Shown one piece after another: positions 34,030-45,230 of a DNA stretch of 45,855 nucleotides. This DNA comes from Chara braunii (lineage: Eukaryota > Streptophyta > Charophyceae > Charales > Characeae), in contig BFEA01000232.1 in assembly GCA_003427395.1 (NCBI GenBank), forward strand, positions 1,866,833 to 1,912,687. Direction: 5' to 3'. Made by a program: the position numbers and the translations under genes. Position 1 is the stretch's first letter, and every line of letters starts with the position of its first letter. A model generated the notes under the pieces. The model made no database searches. It was not told the DNA's origin and worked only from the letters and a program-made list of their open reading frames with translations.

Positions 34030-35459
34030 CTACCTATAAGCTCATGTTCACAATATGCAAAGTCATTGTCGAAACACTTCGTGTACTTATAGAACGTATT
34101 ACGATTAACGCATTGCCGTACGCTTTAACGCACATAAAATGTCGCAACTATATTGGTCGAACGCATCTTTGTTTCCCCTCATAAACTGTGAAATCTTCAA
34201 CGTTTTTCATCCACTACTTCGATCTCTCGTCTGCAGTCTTACTGTACAATCCTTCTCCAACCTTGCAGACTTCCACCGACGACATCTTGTAATAACATCT
34301 AGAGATGCAACATTCTATGTCACATACCATAAGAATTTTTTTTCCAATAGCATATCTTTCGCCCTTTTGTACTGTCCTTTCTTCTTAGCGTTTGTATTGG
34401 CCATGCTATACGGTCTTCTATCCTCTGGAAGAGGCGCAAACAAAACTCACAGTATTGTCATTTTTTTGGTCGCCCTTTGGCTGGAAGTGTCCGACGTAGA
34501 GATACTTTGGACAGGCATGCCATCATCAAAGTGCTATTTTCATGAGCTTGCTCGTGAAGTAGACAATTTCTCTGATGAAATAATCGGTGGCTACGAATTG
34601 CGTACCACTGTAGCCGCATTGCCCTAGCGACGTACTGGAAGAGGGAAGCCCTTTCGATGGATATGCAATGCTTAGCAACTGCGTACCCTCTTCACCAGAG
34701 GTTCCGAAACAAGAAGCCATGACCATGAGAAAGTCGGTTGTTGAAGATGTTGAGTGTATCACGTCACAAATCAGAACTACGACTGAGGAGGAATGAATTA
34801 CCAGCCTTACGAACGATTTCGTTCCACTCCAAGGCAAGGGGATGCAACACCTAAAACTTTCACGATAAGCGAAACTCTTTTCCTTGGGGACTGCGATTTG
34901 TGACTGTGCTAAAGGAAAACTGTCTGATGCAAGTCGAAGTCATGTTCGGATTCCATGTTCAGGTTCATGCATTCATCCCTTCAGTCTATTCATTTCTTCA
35001 ATTGTCCTTTGTACTGTCATGTTGCGTTTTTTTTGTGGTCACTGGTCACTGCATTTAATAGAAAAAATGGATAATTTCGACAACGTGGTTTGAAGAGGTA
35101 CTTTCGAGTAATGTTCACACCCTGCAAAAGACCGGAGCGAAATGTCAGTTGCAAATCTTTGCTACATCCATGGGTTGTATATAGACGGTTTTGGACTAGA
35201 GTACGGCTCAAAGGTCTCATGGGCATCAACGTCGCCGAGTGGTTTACCCCACTTTTCGGTATATTAAGGGGTATCCAAAGGGAATTCATTTGGAGTCATT
35301 TGCAGCCTACCAGAGAAGATTCTAAAAGCAAGGCTGCAAAAATGTTAATTTTACGATAGGTAATGAATTAACATTTATAGTAGTTCATACTATGGTTGAT
35401 TTGTTCTTCGCACACACTCATCACTACAATATGACTGAAATCCTACCTCTAACAAGTTC

Positions 35460-35660
35460 GGATCCCGGTGAACTTCGAAAATTGCGCTCCACTAGATCCA
35501 CCTCAGTACCCACCTGCAATTCCTCGCCATCCTTATTCGTCAGACATTGGTCATTCGGCTCTGTACGACGACTTCTTCAACTATGCTCGATTGAAAGTAA
35601 AATTTGTCTACCGCAACCATTGTAAACCCCCGTTGTGGTTTGTCATTCCGACAAGGTGAT
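35460..35660 (+). pseudogene. Unknown exon-like block conserved in both copies
   Basis: The frame from 35,468 reads QYPPAIPRHPYSSD and FFNYARLKVKFVYRN; copy B (about 41,545-41,735) reads QYPPAIPHHPYSSD and FFNYVRLRIKFVYRN. Exchanges are mostly conservative (K/R, V/I, A/V). In copy B the open frame extends upstream to 41,172 (210 codons). A diverged inverse version of the same DNA recurs in the tandem array at 42-44.3 kb, which argues for a repeat family rather than a normal gene. Confidence 0.35.
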
Positions 35661-35977
35661 TCATTGCCGACGTTCTCGTCGAGAGTTCGGACGCAGAAGT
35701 TTCGGCGTCTGGCATAAGAAAATGATCAGAGTTGTCCCAAATGCAAGAAAGAATTTTGGCAGGGCATCACCTTGCCGGAATGAGAAACTTGAACGGGGGT
35801 CTTACAAGTGCAAGAGGGCGCGAGAGACAAATTTTCTTCTCAACCTATCAAAGTTCGTGCAAATGGAAACTGTCAATGTCTGGTGAAAACAAATGGCATG
35901 GTGTTGCAGATAAATTCCGTGAAGGATCTGGCGGAGCGCAATTTTTTAAGTTCACTGGGAACCAAACTTGTCATGGC

Positions 35978-35998
35978 TTTAGGGTTTAGGGTTTAGGG
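35978..35998 (+). repeat. Interstitial plant-type telomere repeat (TTTAGGG)3
   Basis: Three perfect tandem TTTAGGG units at the junction between copy A (last aligned base ~35,977) and copy B (first aligned base ~36,003). The motif is the telomere repeat of most plants and many green algae. Confidence 0.95.
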
Positions 35999-36261
35999 TC
36001 ACACAACCATGAACTAATGTCAAGGTACAAGTAGTGAGCGCAAAATATATGAAAACAAAGTGATAATTTATATTTAAGTAAAAAGTGAAGGCGATAACAC
36101 ATTGAGCATCTCAAATAACTAAAACTTTAAATTCCAACGCACTTCGGTGTTGTTTTCTGACACATACATGATTGAGTATCTATTAACTGAAACTCATATG
36201 AAGAATGAACGCAATTCAAGTAAAGAGTGAAGGCGATGATACATTGAGAATGTCAAATAAC

Positions 36262-36608
36262 CTACGTTACTGAACGTACACGTACGGGGCCTTTCCGTAC
36301 GAAACATACAGATAATATCTGTACGGGAACCCGTACGCCCCTGTACGACCCGTACGAAAAAAAACAAAAAAACAAAAAAACAAAAAAAATCATCCAAAAA
36401 ATCCTAAAAACATATATGTGATGTAAAATCCCAAGACAAGCAACATTTGCCTGAGCACCATCTGCATATTCTTATTAGAATTAGAGAAAAAAAAATAAAA
36501 ACAGTAAAAATAAAATAAAAAAAGTCGTACGGGCCTTGAGTACGAGTAGCGTACAAGAAATGAGTACAACTTGTATTCATACGGGGGTGAGTACGAATCG
36601 CAACGTAG
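36262..36608 (+). mobile_element. hAT-type MITE M3 (347 bp)
   Basis: Perfect 8-bp target duplication CAAATAAC (36,254-36,261 and 36,609-36,616). Terminal repeats are CTACGTTAC and, reversed, CTACGTTGC. The empty site survives in copy A with CAAATAAC once at 30,098-30,105. The arms consist of CGTACG, CCGTACG and CGTACGGG motifs. The core has CAAGCAACATTTGCCTGA near 36,436-36,453, matching M2. No coding capacity. Confidence 0.92.
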
Positions 36609-39600
36609 CAAATAACTAGAACTTCGGATTCCAACGCACTTCGATGTTTTTTGTGACAAATATATGATTGAGTACCTATTAACTAAATCTCATTTGAAGA
36701 ATGAACGCGATGACACATAAGGAATTTCAAAGAGTTAAAATTTCGGATTCCGACACACTTCGATGTTTTTTCTCACGCTCTGATAAAGTGATGCAAACTT
36801 AGGACATTATGAAAACTGATCGTAAACAACATGATGATTGACGCATAAATTGAAACTCAAGTTAAGAAGGAAGATAAAGACACGCTCTCAAAAAGTTCGA
36901 ACTTTGAATATCATAGCACTTTGATGAATTTTGTGACACTATGATGAAGCACAACGACAACTTTGGTTACAAGAACTAAACCTTATCACTTAAATTGCAA
37001 ATGTTAAAATTGAAAATTAAGTAAATAGTTGAGTTAACCACACCAAAAGGTTGGGGATTCAAAAATCACGTACATAACAACCACGAAAAAATAAGTATGT
37101 GGAGAGATTGTGAAAGTTGAAAGACGACTTCTAGCATACCTGCATAAAACTGCATAAAAGCAGCGAAAGAATTTAAATAAAAACATGGCGACAACCTTTG
37201 AAAGGAGATCAGAAGCGTGTAAAAGCAAGGAAGGAGTTACGAGAAGAGCCCGTAGAAGGGTTGAAAACACTAGAAGATGATTTCAGAACTGCAATGCATG
37301 CATACAGTGTAGGAATTGAGAGAAGAGGCGGTTTATGCAAGTTAAAAAGAAATTGAGAGGAGCACATGAGAAGAGGGTCAGGAAGGTAGAAGTCAAAGTA
37401 TAAGTAAAGTCTTTATCTCAACACACTTCTATAATGTATATCCCATAAATCCCTACCATAAAACATTATCCTCTCGAACACTGTGAGAAATTAAAAGATC
37501 TATGATATACACTCATCTTTTTTGTCTCCTTCATCAATACTCCTTTGGATAGATGGATTCATATCTTGAAGTGCAAGTGTGACATTCGCTCAAGCATTAG
37601 GAGGAATGACAAGTCCAATTGTAAATGCTTTTGTTCCTTTTGTTGCTCTCTCCAGCCAAAAAGGATCGAGGCATCAGACTATCATTGTGTGTCATCATTC
37701 TGCTTCCATCTTTTCTCTCTTGCATTGTGATAAAGTCCTTCAAGCGAATTGCACCTTTCAGTAAGTACCCAATATTTCACTAACACTTTTTGTTGTAATT
37801 TATTGAACCTTTGTCACCATCCACTGGACAAAGTGTTTTGCTTGTCCCTATAGATACGCGTCTCGAAAAGTCGTCGTCGGATAAACTAAGGATTAAAAAG
37901 GTGCCCTCGTCAACATGCCTCACGGGGTCGAAATTTGATCTATCGTTTCTACGTCCAATAAGCAGGGGTTGTTTGTCGTTGACATGGGGACTGCTACTAC
38001 AAGGATATTCATCGGTTTAGAGCACTTGCGGCATTCGTTGAAAACCTTGCAGAGGTAGTGTGGAAAACCCGTTTGCAATGTCGTCCTTGCTATGTTTGAT
38101 AACCTCCACCTAGTCAGACAATACTCTTTCTCTTCGCCTCACCTCCTCTTCTCAATATGTGCACCACGTTGACCAATTACCATAAAAAACTCTCGAAAGC
38201 GAGTAACATTATTTCGATCATTCAAATAATTAATTCCAAGAATAAGTTTTATAGGAGGCGGGCTAAATGATCACAAAGGACTTAGAAAAGGTTAACAGAT
38301 ACATATATATTCAACTCATTTTCAACTGCTTCCAAGGAGCGTTGAGTATCTGGATGAGGCGATCAGAAACCATTTTCAAAAGCTTCATCCACTTCAAGCC
38401 ATTTCAGATTTTTTAGGACCCAACCTAAAGCCTCTCAAATGACATGAAGTGGCTGGAACTTCAGAAAGTGGTTTCAAGTCCCCCTTTCCAAACATTTGGA
38501 TGGGGGGACTTAAAACCGCTTTCAAAAGTTTCAACCACTTCAGGTCATTTAAGACGTTTCACATTTTCCCACCTGAAACTCCTAAAATAATAGGAAGTGA
38601 CCGAAAATTTTTAAAATAGTTTCAAGTGGTTGAAAATCTTCATGGCGTTTCATATGCCCTGATCCAACCATTCGGATGAGGTGATCTGAAACTACTTTCA
38701 AAAGCTCCAACCACTTTGGGTCATTTCATAGATTTCATGTCTCTCACCCCAAACTTTTGAAATGGCCTGAAGTGACACATAACAACGTTGAACAAAAAAA
38801 AAAAAAACGCAAAAAAAAAAGAAAAAAAAAACACATAAAATATTACCTTCAAATCACTTGAAACTCATAAAATGACATGAGGTGTCTTCAGGCCATTTCA
38901 ACAATTTCAGACCTCTGCTAACAAACTTCAGAATCTTTCATTTTAACATTTCAGTAGGTCGTGAACCACTTGTGGAATGACATACGTAGCTACCATCGGT
39001 GTTTTGTTTGAACAAGTGTATCGGATCTTTATCAGAAAACTCCTTAAAAAGCATCACCGAATTATCTCCAACCAACAAAAATTTAAGCAAGTGCGACTTC
39101 GAAATACTTTGATATCAATCGCAACTACCAGGTTTACGATATTTATCCAATCTGCTGATATATCGAGGAAAATACACTTAGTATGTTTTTTGCGGGATTG
39201 CTCCAGGAGATAAAAAAACTCATCCATGATATAAGTGTCTAAATCTTTCAATCTCTTCGAGAAGATGTTGAAAGTGACGTCAACTTCTGTATGGGTATGT
39301 CTAACCATTATGAAACTCATTTCCACTTAAACACTTTGAACAATACCAACATTGCAGTTAATTCAGAAATGTATTTGTTCTTGTTTTCCCGCCAACGGTC
39401 GTGAACCTAAATGGACACAAACGTCGTAAACGGTTTCCCAGTCACCTGAGTTTCAACAACGGTTCTCATGAGAAGTAGTGATAGTTTTTGAACTATGGTT
39501 GAAATATGGAATCCACGTATACACATAAATACAAGGATCTCTACTTGTGCAATGACACCTATGAGATTGATTTTTATCATCATCTCGTGTCAAAGTGCTT

Positions 39601-41171
39601 TCGAGTAATTTGTCTGGCCAATATGGAGAACGGTTATCTTCTTATGATCCATATTCTCAAGGATGAGACATAAACACTCCTCGATGGGACCATCGAATCA
39701 ACTTTCGTTCGACTGTAGTACAAATTTGTTTGCATTTTGCCGCTCTTTGCGAACGTTCATCTCCTTCTTTGCTTATTGTCAATCAGGGGGAATAGTTACA
39801 TAGTGTATACGTTATTTTGGAGCATGAGAGTTCGTACACTTCGTGAATGTGCTCGAGTGTGCTAGTGTAATGTGATTTAAAATGTTTTCGGAAACGACTT
39901 TGAGGCCCACAGTTACGAAGTGTAGTTTAATAGAGTTATAAATTGATCTCGTAGTCAAAGCAGCGAGAAGACGAAATTGATCTCGGTGGACCACCTTGTT
40001 CGGCATGCTATCTTCATAACACTCAAAGATTTGCTTCATATTTGCGAGCATGACAAGTCTTTCTTTTTGTTGACATCTACAAGTAAGTCCAAGTTCACAA
40101 TGCGCAAAGTCATTGTCGAAACGCTTCTTGTACTTATAAAACGGATTACGAGAAACACATTGCAACACGTTTTAACGCACATACAACGTCGCAACTTTAT
40201 TTGTTAGACGCGTCTTTCCCCCCTCTCATAGACCGTGAAATCTTCAAGGATTTTCATTCACTATTCCGATCTCTCTTCAGGAGTTTTTCTGTACATTCCT
40301 TCTCCAACCTTGCAGACTTCCACGTGTGAGATGTTGTAACAACATTGAGATATGCAACATTCCATATCGCACACAATAAACAATTATTTTCCCAATTGCA
40401 TATTTTTCCCCCTTTTGTACTCTCCTTTCTTCCTAGGGTTTGTATTGGTCATGCTATACGGTTTCTCTCCTCTTGGAGAGGCGCAGATAAAACTCGCAGT
40501 ATTGTCATTTTTCTTTTGTCGCGCTTTTGCTGGAAGTGTCTGACGTAGAGGTACCTTGGACAGGCATGACATCATCAGAGTGCAATTTTCATGAGTTTTC
40601 TCGTGCAAAGGACAATTCCTTTGATAAATAATCGGTGGCTACCAACTACGTACCACTGTAACTGCATTGCCCTAGCGATGTACTAGAAGAGGGTTACCCT
40701 TTCGATAAAAATGCAATGCTTACCAACTACGTACCCTCTTCACTAGAGGTTCTGAAACAAGTAGCCATGGCCACTAGAAAGCTGGTCGCTGAAGATGTTG
40801 AATGTATCACGTCACTAACGAGAAGTACGACTAAGGAGGAAGGTAGTAGCACTACTACGGACGATTTTGTTCCACTCCCAAGCGAGGGGATGCTACACCT
40901 AAAACTTTCACGATAAGCGGAACTTATTTCCTTGAGGAACGCACTTTGTGACAATGCTAAAGGAGAACTGTCTGATGAGCTCATTGATGTCAATTGCAGG
41001 ACTTCTAGGTGGGAATGTTAGTCAAATACGTCTTCGGATTCCATATTCAGGTTCATGCATTCATTCTTTCCATCTATTCATTCCTTCAATTGTCCTTTGT
41101 GCAGTCATATTGTGCTCTGTTTGATGGACGTTGCATTCAATAGAGAAAATGGATAATTTGGACAATGTGGT

Positions 41172-41804
41172 TTGAAGGGGTACTTCCGAGTAGTGTTCAC
41201 ACCCTGCAAAAGACCTGAGCGAAATGTCGGCAACAAATCTTTGCTACATCCACGGCTTGTGCATAAACAGTTGTGGACTACAGTACGACTCAAGGTTGTC
41301 ATGGTCATCAACGTCGTCGAGCGGTGTACCCCCCTTTTCGGTATATTGAGGGGTATCCAGCGGGAATTCATTTGGAGTCATTTGCGGCCTGCCAGAGAAG
41401 ATCCCAAAAGCGAGGCGACAAAAATGTGTGTATCGATAGGCAATGAATTAACACGTTTAAAAGTTCATTCTATGGTTGATTTGTCCTTCGGATACACTCA
41501 GCACTACAATGACGGGAATCCAACCTCTAACAAGTTCGGATCCCAACGAACTTTTGAAAATTGCGCTCCACTAAATCATTTTCAGTACCCGCCTGCAATT
41601 CCGCACCATCCTTATTCGTCAGACACTGATCATTCCACTATCTACGCCGACTTCTTCAATTATGTTAGGTTGAGAATTAAATTTGTCTACCGCAACCCCC
41701 GTAAACCCCCGTTGTGGTTTGTCATTCTGGCGAGGTTATCCATTGTCGACGTTCTCGTTGAGCGGTCAGACACAGACGTTCCTACGCCTAGCATAAGAAA
41801 ATGA
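41172..41804 (+). pseudogene. Longest ORF of copy B, unknown product
   Basis: 210 codons open. The first ~90 codons match 35,090-35,360 in copy A (YFRV-FTPCKRPERNV, PLFGILRGIQREFIWSHL); in A the frame closes at 35,359. The C-terminal part matches 35,460-35,660. No signal peptide, membrane segment or known domain was seen. The reverse strand is also open over 41,105-41,371 in both copies, so coding strand and status are uncertain. Confidence 0.3.
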
Positions 41805-41999
41805 CCAGAGTTGTCCCTAATGTCGAAAATAACTTTTGGGAACGTATCACCTTGCCAGAATGACAAACCAGATCGGGGGTTTTACAAGGGTGCAAGAGCG
41901 CGCAAGAGATAAATTTTCTTCTCAACCTATCAGAGTTCGTGTAGATGAAAATTGTCGATGTCCGGTGAAAACGAATGGAGCGGTATTGCAGATGGGTCC

Positions 42000-44290
42000 T
42001 CTAAGGATCTGGTGGGGCACAATTTTTTGAGTTCACTGGGAACCAAACTTGTCAGAGATAAGATTCCTGTTATTTTAGTGATGATTATCTCGGCAGGATA
42101 GACCGACCGTCATTTGGCACGACTATGAAATACAATCATTTATGTTACGACATGTTGATGAAATGACAAACGAGTTCGGGGGTTTTAGGGGGGGTCCGTA
42201 GGGAGGGACAAAAAATGTTTCGTTACTGAATCCGAAAAAGTACAGTGAGATGACGAAATCCTTGAAGCTTCCTCCAGAAGATCGATGAACAGAATTGCCA
42301 TTAAGGATCTTGCAGTGGAAAAAATTCAAGTTCAAGGCTATCAGAACTTGCGACATTAGGGATTCCCCCAAAAATCATGATGTGGGACTGAAGAATAACA
42401 CCATGCCCAAACTGAACGACCGTTTGGATTTTGATTGCAGAAGTTGACATTGTTAGTGCATGAACTCGTCGTACTAACGAACTGCTTCGGGGGTCAAAGG
42501 GGGGGGGGGGTGTTGAGGGGTCAAAGAGGCATGTTTCCTATCTCTACTGAACATAGTCAAAGAAGTCATGTTCGCTAGAAGTTGATGGTGCAAAATTGCA
42601 GGCCTGTTAAATTAAGTATTTGTCGGACCTCGATGCTCAAAGTTCGTTGGGATCCGAACTTGTTAGAGAGAGTAGTTTCCCGCCACTCCAATGATGTGTA
42701 TATTTGAAGGATATGTCAACCATTAATGTGTCGGATGAGGACTACAATTATTCACGCTACTAGCCGTCTAGCAAATGAGAAATGAGTTTAGGGATTACGG
42801 GGGGTAGTCAACGATATTTGTTTTTGGAATTCGAAGTACAAAAAGAAGGAAGTTGCGAAAATGACGTCGTCCGCATACGCCCCGGTGAAGATCAACGGGC
42901 ATAACTGTCAGCGAGCATCTTACTGTGGGAAAATATCCAAATTTGACAGGATCCGAACTTGCAAGAAGAGTGATTCCCGCCACTACAGCAAGGCGTGACT
43001 GATGAGGAGCACTATACCAGAACCAAAATGAGCGTTTTTGTTCCGACTACATGAGTTCGTTGTAATTACAAAACACATCGGGGGTCAGGGGGGGTGCAGA
43101 GGGGTCTACGAGGCATGTTACGTTTTCCGCAACCGAACAAAGTTAAAGAAGCCTGTGTGCATGGTACAATTTGTCAATGTTCGCCAATAGTGGATAGCGG
43201 GGAGTCGCAGGCGGAGTCACGATGCTCGAAGTTCCGAGTCGTTGGGACACGAACTTGCAAAAAGAGTGATTCCCACTACTACAACGAGGTGGGACTGAAA
43301 AAGAGCACTTTGGCAGAACCAAAATGACTGTCCGTCTTCCAACTCCATAAGTTTGTCGTAAATACGGAACCCAACCGGGGTTGGGGGGGTGTAGAGTGGT
43401 CAACAAGGCATGTTTCGTTATTTCGCAACTAAATATAGTCGAAGAATCCTGTGCGCATAATACAATTCCCAATGTTCGACAATAGTGGATGGCGCAGAGT
43501 CGCAGGCGGGTGGAGCTAAGGATCTGGCGGAGCACGATGCTCGAAGTTCGTCGGGATCCGAACTTGGCATAGATGGGTTTCCCAAGATGGTAATGATGTG
43601 TGTCTCGGAAGGATTGAGTGACCATCTGTTTGTGGATTGCCAAAGACAATAATTCATGTTCCCAACTGTCGATCAAAAGATCACGGCCTTTGGGGGCTCT
43701 TTTGGGGGGGTGTTGGTAGGGCAGGGAGGCACAAACGACATTTCTTTGTCGAGTCCGAAGAAGCAAAAGAATGCGATTATGGAGATGAGGTCATCTGCAC
43801 AGTCTTTTCCAAGGAGCGACGGACAAAATTGCCAATGAGGATCTTGCAGTGGAAAAGCACCTAAGTTCTATTCGTATCGTCATTTGTGTGGGGTCGCCGT
43901 AAATACATACCGCAACGGGAGGGGGGGATATGGGTGCACAGGGGTCCATGATGGTTGTTTTTATTTCCTACCGGTAATAGTCCCATAGACAATAAAGCAG
44001 GCACACATAGCAAATTTGGCAATGTCTGCCTGAAGTGGGTGGTGCAGTAATGCAGACGTGTGAAGCAAAGGATCTGGCGGAGCACGATGTTCCATATCCG
44101 CCAGGATCTGAACTTGTCAAAGTAGCGGTTTTTTACGACTATAATGAATGGTTTGTGTGGAAGACGATCATTCATGTCACCAACTGCAGAGGTAACGAGA
44201 ACCGAATATGGGGGTAAAGGGGGGTCGCAGGGAGAGACAAGTGACATTTATTTTCCCAAATGCAAGACAGTCGAAGAAGGCGGTGTCGTT
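42000..44290 (-). repeat. ~295-bp tandem repeat array with G-runs
   Basis: Units are marked by a GGGATCCGAACTTG-like motif (42,036, 42,650, 42,950, 43,248, 43,553, 44,103) and by a following G-run (near 42,186, 42,490, 42,799, 43,086, 43,385, 43,700, 43,921, 44,217). This gives about eight units of ~290-310 bp, strongly diverged. The longest run has about 12 G at ~42,500. Read on the minus strand the units resemble the plus-strand block at 41,520-41,660, so the array is inverted relative to the tail of copy B. Confidence 0.75.
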
Positions 44291-44735
44291 GGCGTGTTTT
44301 TTGTACTTCATGTCGGTGCAGCCTCGAGCGAAGTTGACGGTGCCCTCCCGGGTGAGAGTTGAGTCCTCGATTGGGTGAGAGGTGCGCGCGGGGTATCGAC
44401 GGCAAGGCGCAACCATACGCGGCCTCGCGGGACACAACGTCCCAGGCCAGGGGGACACGCGACCCCTAGTCCCCTTACTTTTTATATTACCCCACATTTA
44501 TACTTATTTTTACTATTTTATTTTATATTTATTTTTTATTCCGAGTTTTATTTTTTTGATACCTTTGACTTGGTAATCGGTTCTGAGATTGACGTTAGGA
44601 CTGTCAGGTGTGGCTCAATTGCTACGTTGTTAGACACAGGTGGCCGTCGCGGCAGTTGAGGACCTTGAGCACACACCATCTTGGCGGGCCCGCTCGGGTT
44701 TCAACATGTCTTGGATGCTGATAAAATTTCTCTAT
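44291..44735. other. GC-rich then AT-rich spacer
   Basis: 44,340-44,470 is GC-rich, including the palindrome GGGACACAACGTCCC. 44,480-44,575 is T-rich. No gene seen. This precedes the rRNA fragments. Confidence 0.4.
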
Positions 44736-44965
44736 CCGCCCTTCTTGAAACTCGGACCGGGGAGTCCAACGTGCATGCGAGTCAGTGGGTAATTAGCCCA
44801 CGAGGCGGAAAGAAACTAGGGTGGCGGGGCTCGCTGTGCGGGCACAGTCCGCCACCCACCATCTGTTGTGAGAGGTTCGAGTGTGAGCATGCCCGCCGGG
44901 ACACGCAAGATGGTGAACTATGCCTGGGCGGGGCAAGGGGGCACCAGTGGGAGGCTCCGACAGTG
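44736..44965 (+). rRNA. Fragment of nuclear 25S/28S rRNA (5' third), pseudogene
   Basis: Strong match by recall to the conserved large-subunit rRNA region that in plants reads CTTGAAACACGGACCAAGGAGTC. Here it is CTTGAAACTCGGACCGGGGA, followed by GTCCAACGTGCATGCGAGTC, a variable stem, then GTTCGAGTGTGAGCATGCCC and CAAGATGGTGAACTATGCCTG nearly unchanged, and GGAGGCTC. About 230 bp, with many differences in conserved positions, so it is a pseudogene piece and not a working rRNA. The short open frames over it are not proteins. Confidence 0.9.
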
Positions 44966-44979
44966 TTGGCTGTGCGGCA

Positions 44980-45230
44980 AGGTTGTCCCAGCGGTTGTTC
45001 CGTGGGACACCTCTCCACTTCGGCCTTCAAAGTTCTCATTTGAAGATTTGCTACTGCCACCAAGAACTGCAGCGGGACCCGCGTTGCCCAGGCTCACGTT
45101 GAAGGCCAAGCAGCAGATCCGCGCCCTCCTACCTGCTGGCACTGCTGCAACTTGAAGCGCTTGCAGCCATCGGCCTTTCGGGCTGGTCGAGTCGGCAGGT
45201 GAGTTGATACACACTCCTTAGCAAATTTTG
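44980..45230 (-). rRNA. Second 25S/28S rRNA fragment, opposite orientation
   Basis: On the minus strand this reads AAATGAGAACTTTGAAGGCC, preceded by CAGTTCTTGGTGGCAGTAGC and CAAATCTTC, with AAGGAGTGTGTATCAACTCA and CCTGCCGACTCGACCAGCCC further upstream. These are signature sequences of a more 3' part of the large-subunit rRNA than the neighbouring plus-strand fragment. It continues to GGAACAACCGCTGGGACAACC near 44,990. The two fragments are thus from different regions of one rRNA gene and point toward each other. Confidence 0.88.

Larger units (their letters stand above)
29983..35977 (+). repeat. 6-kb segmental duplication, copy A
   Basis: Collinear with 36,003-42,055 over the whole length, roughly 80-85 percent alike by eye. 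Landmarks in both copies: TTCGGATTCC subrepeats, a GATGGATTCATATCTTGAAG block, a hairpin array (31,832-32,385), exon-like blocks, and a tail ending in the AACCAAACTTGTCA motif. It contains MITE M2 at 32,785-33,109, absent from B. Copy A stops at the telomere-type repeat, whereas copy B continues into the 295-bp tandem array. Confidence 0.9.
36003..42055 (+). repeat. 6-kb segmental duplication, copy B
   Basis: Second tandem copy of 29,983-35,977. It carries MITE M3 (36,262-36,608) and lacks M2. It shows extra stops in several blocks that are open in copy A, for example in the counterpart of 30,980-31,153. It continues without a break into the 295-bp array, so B probably retains the ancestral right-hand context. 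Confidence 0.9.

Noticed and set aside
35978-35998. A chromosome end
   Set aside because: Only three TTTAGGG units with repeat DNA on both sides; it is interstitial.
44681-45214. Several 60-120-codon open frames on both strands
   Set aside because: The underlying DNA is 25S rRNA-derived, so the open frames are incidental.
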